NCBI GenBank assembly: GCA_050084515.1
Contig: CM114272.1
Coordinates: 47,244,001 to 47,308,000, forward strand
DNA: 64,000 nucleotides
Source: Blasia pusilla
Taxonomy: Eukaryota; Marchantiophyta; Marchantiopsida; Blasiales
Direction of reading: 5' to 3'
In this document: piece after piece, positions 56,440 to 64,000 of the stretch
Layout: each line of letters starts with the position of its first letter
Numbering within the stretch: the first letter of the stretch is position 1
Notes under the pieces: model-generated
Seen by the model: only the letters and a program-made list of their open reading frames with translations
What the model was told of the DNA's origin: nothing
Database searches by the model: none
Made by a program: the position numbers and the translations under genes

Positions 56440-58200
56440 TTTATTATTATACTCCGTTGTGTATTCCCATACACATTCGCGGTACGACTCTAACTCTAGT
56501 ACCCGCGCGGCGTAAATACTCTACAGGCGAAAGAAGACGTGCGTCGCGGTTCTGCGGAAAAGCTGACTGCGCGACGTCTTCGGGGTTTAGGGCGATGGTG
56601 AGCTGTAGTCGCGGACTCGCGCTTCAGCATGAAAGCTGACTGCGCGACGTCGTCGGGGCCCGAGGTCGTAGTCGCGATGCTTTCGTGGCTTGAGCTCCGA
56701 GAGCGCAAGAGAGCTCAATCGAGCACACTTTGACTTCCGCGATGCGTGCGGGAACTGGATCCAGATCAGTTACGCATACGGACTACTGTGGACGCGAATT
56801 GGAAACAGCCGGTGTCGTGATAATTAATTATTACCATGGCGAGGACTCGAGTAGCATCGCAGCGATCACAGGCGCACAGCTTTGCGCAGCATGGCGCAGC
56901 ACTGGACAGGACTGCACAACTCGGGTCGGGTCGGGCGAACGAAATAACGAACATGTCTGGTCTCGGGGTCCGCGTCCTGCATTTGTGGCGAGGCGATTGA
57001 TTCAAGGGAAGTGTGTGACATGTCGCGAGTTTCACGCGTTCTGTCACTTCTGAGGCGAGCTTTGCGTCCTACTTGTGCCTTGTGTACAGTTGCTACAGCA
57101 CTGTAGATTTGGATGGGGCTAGGGAAGGAATAGGCATAATTTCGTTTCGCTGCGTTGCAATTCATTTCGGATGGACTCGTCTAGAATATACGCCTCCGTC
57201 CGCGTGCACGTAAGTCGCATCTTTGGCGAGGAGAGAAGAGAGGCGGCACGTTTGGTCAATATGTGGAACGCAGGGTAGACGTGGTCGTGGATTAGTAGGA
57301 GTGCTCCCTGCACGTATTGGCGAAATGCTGTAATTGCATTATTGCACGAATTGAGTGAGTCGAGGGAGTAGAGTAGCTTCTGAATGTAGCGTTACATCCG
57401 CGACGAAAGAACGAAGGAATGGCACATGTGGCTTTAAATCGCTCGCAGCGTGCCTGCCTGCCTCGAGTTTGAAACCGACTACTTACGTGAAAGATGCTCG
57501 CCATCATGGAAACCTAGCGCCAGTCCTCATCATGGAGAGGGACCGCTACTCGATCGGAAATGCGTTCTCCCATCGATTTCTGACGCCTTGCAGTCAGAAA
57601 GGAGGGAGCGAGAGAAATGCATAATCTCTCGTGTATTATTCGCGGTGGAATCATGCTGTCTTCTGAGCAGAAGTCATTTTCAAATCCATTAGCTTATTTG
57701 AAGACATAGCTTCCGATGGGTTTTCCATCACTCGTTTTTATCGAAGTGCATCTTTCACTTCGCTCTTTGAAGACATTGAACGAGCCAACCGAACTGTCCC
57801 CGTTCCCACTAACGTACGTCCTCTTACTTCCTGTCGCAAACTCTTCGCATCGATTTCTCTCAAACTCTGTAGCCCACGAATATTCCATGACGCCTGGTAA
57901 GTAATGAGCTGCCATTACTTGAAGCACGACGCTGTACAGCACGAAACATACTTCGTGCACGCGCTCTATTTCTGGCGATGAGAACGAACGCCATCGCAAG
58001 ATTAATGGGACCGCCTGCGCTCGAAGAATTCGCTCGACCTAAATATTTTTATGTGACATTCATGTTCGGGGCCTTGGACGTCGGGGGCCGTTGCAGCCAA
58101 ACGGGACGGATTACGAAGGACCGTTCAACGGATTTGCTAAGGTACGAAGTCGTATCGAACCGGACTCTCGGGTTAATTGACCGCTGTTAGCACATCTCTT
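56440..58200. other. GC- and CpG-rich block, no gene assigned
   Basis: This 1.8-kb block is clearly richer in G+C and CpG than its flanks. It includes a two-copy 73-bp repeat (AAGCTGACTGCGCGACGTC at 56560 and 56633). Several open frames of 60-107 codons exist on both strands, as expected from the composition. None has a recognisable domain or clear splice signals. It might be a promoter/first-exon region, a decayed transposon or a less methylated island. Confidence 0.35.
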
Positions 58201-58954
58201 GGGAGCATGGTTCGCGGGTGTAGGCTCTGTAGCAGGGGAAGCCTTTAGGTTCCATTGATTAATTAATTAACATGAAAAGTTTTGGACGCCGGGAGCTCAA
58301 GGGAACCTTCGTGGCCACGGAGAATAGAAGTGGTATTCAAAGCGGGCCTCCATCTCTCGTGCCTTACAACTTCATGCGCGTAGAAAATAAATTGAAGTTG
58401 AGACGATGGAATAAGTGAAGAGACGGAAAATTAAAAGTCTCTCTGTGTGGCCATTGACCATGCGGCCAAATGTTTATTACATGGTTTAGAGCGGCCCTAA
58501 CGAGGAGAAGATTGGCTATTGTATCATCTTAATTTCTACAATAATGGGCCATAATGCGCAATAATAATAATGTACCATAAGACAAGATGGTGAGGCAGTA
58601 AGAAAAAAAAAGTAACATGGTTGAATTTTGTTCTTGAGTCACATCATATGAGTACATAGGATGAATTTGAGTGAAATAGGAAAATAAATTATTATTATTA
58701 ATTCAATTAATTTATATTCTAATGGATGATCTAGGTGTTAGTGGAATAATAAGAATTTTATTTAAAAGGTACAATCTTCCTTTAATTCATATTAAATGGG
58801 AAAGGAAAATGAATTTTAATGGGGAAGAAGTAGATCTTGTTTAAATTTTATTGAAGGGGCGATTTATTTAGGGGATAGGGATTAGTTGAGAGGGCAAAGC
58901 ATCCTATTGGTTTAGAGGGTCATTATGAAAAGGTAAGGTATTCTAAAATTAAAG
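58200..58954. other. intergenic, partly dispersed repeat
   Basis: No gene. From about 58640 onward it shares phrases with 7030-7640, the diverged repeat family noted there. Confidence 0.4.
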
Positions 58955-59232
58955 GAGCACTTTCCAATAATGATATATATAGATGGGCTATAAAATCCTT
59001 CCTATTGTTGTTGACACCTATTTTTGAAGGACTCCTCTCCTATTGATACATGTATTTTTAATGGAGGAAATTAAGTTAAAAATGAAGGGAGAAACCTAAG
59101 CTAAGGGGAGAGTATACTTCAGAGAGGGGAGGGAGGGGACATCTCATGAGAAAGGAGGAGGAAAGAGTAGAAATTTTCTTTTTAAAAAAAATTCATGGAT
59201 AGTTCATGCATTGTACGGGAAACACACTAGTG
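58955..59232 (+). mobile_element. possible short Helitron
   Basis: The 3' end CATGCATTGTACGGGAAACA followed by CTAG (59229-59232) resembles the GCATCGCACGGGCAC...CTAG end of the other Helitrons in the window. A candidate 5' end, TCCAATAATGATATATATAG, lies near 58964. The boundary is uncertain and no coding is present. Confidence 0.4.
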
Positions 59233-59540
59233 TGGTGTAAGGGGGGATCTTCCCAATCTCAAAAAATAGTATATGTAGTTCTATTTCTTTTTAATAAGAA
59301 GTGAGTCTTGAATGGCAATATCCTCTTAAATAAACCTACCCTAAAAGAGGGGAAAATGAATATTTTCTTCTATTTAATGGACCGGAGCAAACGAAAAAAA
59401 TCCATGCCCTAAAATAGGGCAATAGAAGGAGGGTCCAAACTCGTAGAGCCTAATTATACATGAAGTAGCAAGATAAGAGGGCCATTTACGATGGATATTA
59501 TTTAACCTACTAGATTAAACCAACCAAACCTTAGAATATC

Positions 59541-62330
59541 CTAGAAACTTGAAGGGGAACTATGACAACTATGAGATTTAAAAGTCTCTTTGATCATAAA
59601 TTGTGTACGATTAGCTTGTTCTTTTGCTTCATTCATGTTTGGTAATAACATGATGGATGTCTTGATCTTCAGGAACGAAAAATATGGCGTTGGTCGTAAA
59701 GGTAAGAACATATTCAGAAACTCTAGAGGAAAAATATGAGAAATCCCTTGATAAACAAAATATAACATACACTAAGATTAATATTCTCCTAACCATGCCA
59801 GACAAATCCATATAAGTATGTTGAAGGAATGTATCATTTTCATAAATAATAAATAAATTTTACCTCTCCATGGAATAGAGAAATTACTTAGATATTGATA
59901 TGATTAAAAAAAATCTCTAGATGTTAAATTAGTTGTATCCCTCAAGAAGTGAACATCATAAAATTGTTCCAAGTTCCTCCCATAAATTTTATTGATGATA
60001 TTTTTTTATATTAATAGTTTAAAATACCATAACATATCATTCGGAAAATAAATCATATCAACACCCAAATCCAAATATTAAGGACTAAAAACTTATCCAA
60101 CCTTCAACGACCAATTTACAAAGTTGTTAATAGGCATGCATGGGACTTGCAAATATTAATATTCTTATTATTAATTGGATATTAAAAATTGGCTAATTTC
60201 CAATTTTCAACAAATGCATATAAAGTAAGAAAGGAAATAAATAAAATAACTTATTAATTTTGGACTCTCATATTCGTTGTAAGTCTCATCACCCTTATAT
60301 GAGAGTGTAATGAGAACACTTAAATATGGCTTGCACAATTCGCAAACCATCTCCAAGACAAACAACAGGAAGGACTTGAAAAAAAATCTTAGCCATATGT
60401 CATAGGATTTCCATTAAATGGTAACTCTCTTAAGTTATGAGATATCAATCTCATGATATCTAGCTTGCAATGTACAAGTAACAACCTCGAAGACATGACC
60501 ATGAGTTATAGACGCTTCATCCTAATGATAAGCGTGGCATTTCAAGTGACAAATGCCTCATCAATATCAACTGATATTTTGTTAAGTGTTATTTTTTTAG
60601 ACTGATTGTGCAAGAAATCCAACAAAGTAATATATCTTATATTTACAACCTTATATGATGGTTTTGGTTCTTACTTGCACTTGGAACTTTCATTAACTTT
60701 AATTGGAATTTTGAAGTGAGAATGAACAATACAACCTCCTTCCAACAGTAAAGTTGCTATCCTAGATAAGTTTACAACCAATGAAATACCTCTTTGACAC
60801 CACACACTTGCTAGAAGGACATTATATAGAAATATTTTCCATGTTCCACGTGGACAAAATTTGGCCTACTAAGACACGATGAAGGTTTTATATAAGAAAG
60901 ACATGACGGCGGTTTCATATAAGAAATCACTAGTGAGTTGCTTGTGCTATGCATGGGATTTTTTATTATTCCTTTAACTTAATTCGCTTAACTCTTTATC
61001 CTTAACTTAAATCTTTAAAATGACATATATCAAGAGGAGAGGAGTCTTCAAAAGATATGTGTCAATTGCAAGAGGTAGTATTATTTGAATCCATCCTCTC
61101 TTAATATTATAGATAATGATACTTTACTTGAAAAAAAATTGGTAGAAGGGATATAATATGACCTCACCCAAGGTGGTGCATTTTCTCTCAACTTCGAAAG
61201 TTGTTCAAGTATGGCATCCCAAACAACACATTTGATGATATTCTCAATCATTCAATAAATTAAATGCCTCTCTATGAATCACTTCTTCATACAAATCTTC
61301 TAACTATTTTATATCTCTTCTTCCTCCAAGATCCAAAGTTGGAAGGCTTTGTTCATGGAAGACACGGAAGAGCATTTCTTCCCTTGATCTTCTAAATGAT
61401 AATGAACATCAAAAAATGCATTATTGATGATCTTGAAATTCATTTTTTTGAGAAAGTAAAATTTACTTTAGAAAGAATGAATATTATTATATTTTACCTG
61501 ATTTTTTTCATTGAAATATCCTTAATAACACAAATTTGAAATTCATTCCACAATGTGTCTCATCTAGCAAGTGTATTACATGCCAAAATAATGGCAAAAA
61601 GTTGAAAAATTGATTGCCCCCATGAATCTCTAAAGCTTCTTTCTTGCAAAGTAAGACCTCCCTATCATCCTCTAAAAGTCCTAATTGGATAGTGCCCGCT
61701 TTGAAGGGTGGATACAAAACTCCATCCACGGTCCTCAAATCTTCATATAGTTGCGTCTTGAATATGATAAAATTGAAAATACAACCAATAAATTTTTTCC
61801 TTAGATTTATGATCAGATTTAAAAAGCTATAATTAAGAATATCAACTTTGCATTTTAGAGTCTATGAACTCTCAAATAGAAAATAAAAAGTGGTTCACTT
61901 AATATTTGAATTATTTTAGAAGAATCAAAGATATGTACTTGGATGAGTGTGATATAAGCGTCCAATAGGATGACCAAAAACATTTCGTCCTTGCTTACTA
62001 CGACGCCGAATTTTCATTTTCGGAGTGAAATGTGAAGGAAACGCAGCATATTCACATTTTGAGCAAATAGATCTCAACAATTGGTTGAAAAAGGTGTCAT
62101 GAGAGTTGTATCCCTATTTCTTTGTAAAATTTTCTCTAGTATTGACCGAATGGTATAACGATACATAATTTATTCATCTGATAGATGAACAAAAAATCTC
62201 ACAATCATCTGTTACTCTACATGGAAGTTGAACTTGAAAGTTTTCCAACATGATTGTGAGGATGAAAATACATATGCAAGAAGAAGAATTACAAAAATGA
62301 AAATTATTGAAAATTATAAAAAATGGTTCA
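59541..62330 (-). pseudogene. Helitron Rep/Pif1-like helicase relic
   Basis: Reading the minus strand from 62330 downwards, fragments of a Helitron protein appear in family order, in shifting frames. YVFSSSQSCWKTFKFNFH and FFVHLSDEQ come first, then CEYAAFPSHFT, HPIGRLYHTHPS near 61980-62060, and YEDLRTVDGVLYPPFKAGT then LGLLEDDRE (61740-61650). SLPTLDLG lies near 61350, and a ruined Walker A (PRGTWKIFLYNVLLA for GPGGTGKTFLYN) near 60870. LLLEGGCIVHSHFKIP, DEASITHGHVFEVV near 60510 and DFFQVLPVVCLGDGLRIVQA near 60390 follow, then PLEFLNMF and IMLLPN near 59650-59720. Such proteins nick and unwind DNA for rolling-circle transposition. Stops and frame shifts are numerous, and a second Helitron splits the gene. 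Confidence 0.8.
60930..61113 (-). mobile_element. short Helitron nested in the Helitron helicase relic
   Basis: On the minus strand it starts TCTATAATATTAAGAGAGG (plus-strand end 61113) and finishes with CATGCATAGCACAAGC...CTAG at 60930. It is flanked by A on the 5' side and T on the 3' side, the usual Helitron A^T target. It sits between the LDLG and Walker A parts of the helicase remnant, so it inserted after, or during the decay of, that element. 184 bp, non-coding. Confidence 0.65.
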
Positions 62331-63201
62331 TAAATATAAATTCTTCTTTAATCATAAAAAATTGGATAGATCTTCACATAGCATCAAGATGTTGTGTTGT
62401 CTCATCAATAATATCCATTGATGTTGTAGAAATAATCGAGCTCTTAAACACCATAAATGTCATTGCATCTAATCTCTCATATCATTTGGAAGTGCATTCT
62501 CCAAAACATAGTTACTTGAGATTGATCCCAAAGAATGATAGTGAGAGATTCAATACCAACTTGAAGTGCTCTTTGATTCCTCTTATACTCTCTTTGATAT
62601 TCTCGCCTTTTCTCTCTTTTAAGAGTCATATTTTTGATATTTTTAGGCATTTATGCTTCCACATATATGACCTTGAGAACATTGCGTATGTCCTTAGGGT
62701 TTGAAAGGATCGAAAGTCACAAAAAAGTAAACAAAAATAGAAATGAGCATAGGCATTACAAACTACATAAGCATCCCATTCAATAATGTCAGAAAGTGAA
62801 ATCAAATAAAATGACTCGACATAAGGAATAGGTAAAGTTGTGAACGTTTGAGATATTTAATTGGCTAATGCATTTTCAACTTGAATATCCTTACCACCGG
62901 GGATAGCTATATGAACCCCAAATTTATCGTCCATAAAAGATGGAAATTGCATAGTAGGAATCCAATATTGGAGCATGATCCAGACATTCGATTGTGAAAT
63001 CTGCCTAGAATGGTTCGAAATAAATAAAATAAAAGAATCATGTAAATTAGAGAGACATGAAATGAAACCATTACAATCATATATATCTAGAATTCTTATC
63101 TAAAATTTGAGAATCTCTAAAAATGCACGAGAATGCTTGTACATATAAGCACATAGGCTTAATTTGGCCCACCTAGTTGTGCTTGCAATTCATCCATTAA
63201 A
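62331..63201. other. AT-rich, probably upstream Helitron debris
   Basis: A plus-strand open frame (62228-62704, 158 codons) is AT-rich and antisense to the Helitron relic. It has no domain and is probably not a gene. Otherwise nothing recognised. Confidence 0.4.
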
Positions 63202-63352
63202 TCTATATTATTATTTGAGCGTCACCAAGTGTCTTTTTAAACTCAAGAATGGATGACACGTGACATCTATGTTTATCACATAAAATAGGTTTTCAATAAA
63301 TCATTTTTAGAAACCCGGGTGCATCGCCCGATCCCTCACGGATCCTAACTAG
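63202..63352 (+). mobile_element. short non-autonomous Helitron
   Basis: It starts TCTATATTATTATTTGAGCG and ends CTAG at 63349-63352. Before the end lies the imperfect hairpin CGGG-TGCATCG-CCCG followed by GATCC. The 5' end shares TCTATATTATTAT with the tandem array at 8.4-9.2 kb. 151 bp, non-coding. Confidence 0.7.
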
Positions 63353-64000
63353 CACAAAATGAGTGGGAATTTCTTACCCTCGGTTGCAAAAAGGCCGTCT
63401 AACTTCCCCTTCTTTCTCCCCCACAACCTAGAGGGGGAGAGAGGCCGATTCTCTAGGGGAGAGGGAGCACGCACCACCTACAAACAAGAAATAATCACGA
63501 TGATTAAGATTATTTCCCTTGGAAGTTGTTTCGATTTGAACCATGGCTTCGGCCCAAGCAAAGGGGTGAAACATAATTCGCTGGAAGATAACCGCCGTTC
63601 ATTCATTCATTCAGTGGGTACATGAATGAATGAATGAATGAATTCAATCAATCAATCAACTAGAGAAGATGTTATGAGCTTTTTCCCCTTAAAACTTATT
63701 AAAACGACGAGTAAGGGGGTGTCCTTGTCCCGTTTTCGATCCCCTCGTACTTGATAGTACCTTATATTCAGCCCTTTGTACTTCGCAGCGCTCATATTCG
63801 ATCCACGACAATATCTTATATTTAAAAGTTGGAAGCCCCTTGTTTAAAGGCTACCTACCCCTTCTGCTCCCTAGCGTGAAAATCCTACAAGTCCTAGGGG
63901 AAGGAGAGATTACTTCGCCTCCGGCCCCTTTTCGAAGCATATGCCTCGACAACATGTGCTGAGGACGTCAGCTCATTCGAGGGCAGGACGGGATTAACGG
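63353..64000. other. intergenic, with palindromic ATTC microsatellite
   Basis: An 88-codon frame at 63359-63625 has no domain. At 63598-63613 and 63623-63642 a (TTCA)n run faces its complement (TGAA)n across a 9-nt loop, followed by an (ATCA)n run. No gene recognised. Confidence 0.5.

Noticed and set aside
62228-62704. Plus-strand open frame of 158 codons
   Set aside because: AT-rich and antisense to the Helitron helicase relic, with no recognisable domain. The minus strand explains the sequence better.
1-64000. tRNA, rRNA and other structured RNA genes
   Set aside because: I looked for B-box-like GGTTCGAATCC and rRNA-like stretches and found none that would fold or match well by eye.

Overview
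The window looks like a repeat-rich stretch of a green-plant (streptophyte/Viridiplantae) nuclear genome. Two spliced host genes have plant-type sequence: GET3, which lacks the zinc CXXC as plant GET3a does, and peptide:N-glycanase PNG1. There is a degenerate interstitial array of the plant telomere heptamer CCCTAAA. The transposon families (Ty3/gypsy LTR element, Helitrons, LINE-like relic) fit a plant, and the integrase-PHD and methyltransferase polyprotein is of a kind I associate with green algae and early-diverging plants. I cannot name the species. Introns are mostly 0.1-1 kb with canonical GT..AG ends.

Layout. 0-2 kb: minus-strand coding-looking blocks of an unrecognised, probably broken gene. 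2.0-2.55 kb: CCCTAAA-like array. 2.5-7.6 kb: intergenic, with a 231-bp tandem duplication. 7.7-9.3 kb: head-to-tail array of short Helitrons. 10.67-19.73 kb: a decayed Ty3/gypsy retrotransposon flanked by ATTCT repeats. Its polyprotein reads Gag with zinc knuckle, protease remnant, DNMT3/DRM-like cytosine-5 DNA methyltransferase, reverse transcriptase, integrase C-terminus, PHD finger. 22.4-25.9 kb: GET3 (7 exons, 370 codons). 29.1-37.0 kb: PNG1 (14 exons, 606 codons). 37-59 kb: mostly transposon debris and degenerate tandem repeats, including an integrase relic (minus), a MITE-like pair, a long inverted repeat, a poly(A)-tailed segment and a LINE-like tail (minus). 59.5-62.3 kb: a minus-strand Helitron Rep/Pif1 helicase relic with a second small Helitron inserted in it. 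63.2-63.35 kb: another short Helitron.

The two host genes lie on the same strand about 3.1 kb apart and both serve proteostasis at the ER: GET3 targets tail-anchored membrane proteins and PNG1 deglycosylates misfolded glycoproteins exported from the ER. I see no evidence that they are co-regulated.

The most notable object is the retrotransposon. It carries its own DNA cytosine methyltransferase in frame with reverse transcriptase, and a chromatin-reader PHD finger after integrase. Its inactivating stops are nearly all TAG or TGA at places where CAG, CGA or TGG is expected, as if cytosine methylation and deamination had decayed it. The arrangement of its terminal repeats looks circularly permuted, as if a two-LTR circle had been captured. 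DNMT-bearing retrotransposons have been reported from Symbiodinium and the charophyte Klebsormidium, so the class is not wholly new; the PHD combination and permuted structure deserve a check.
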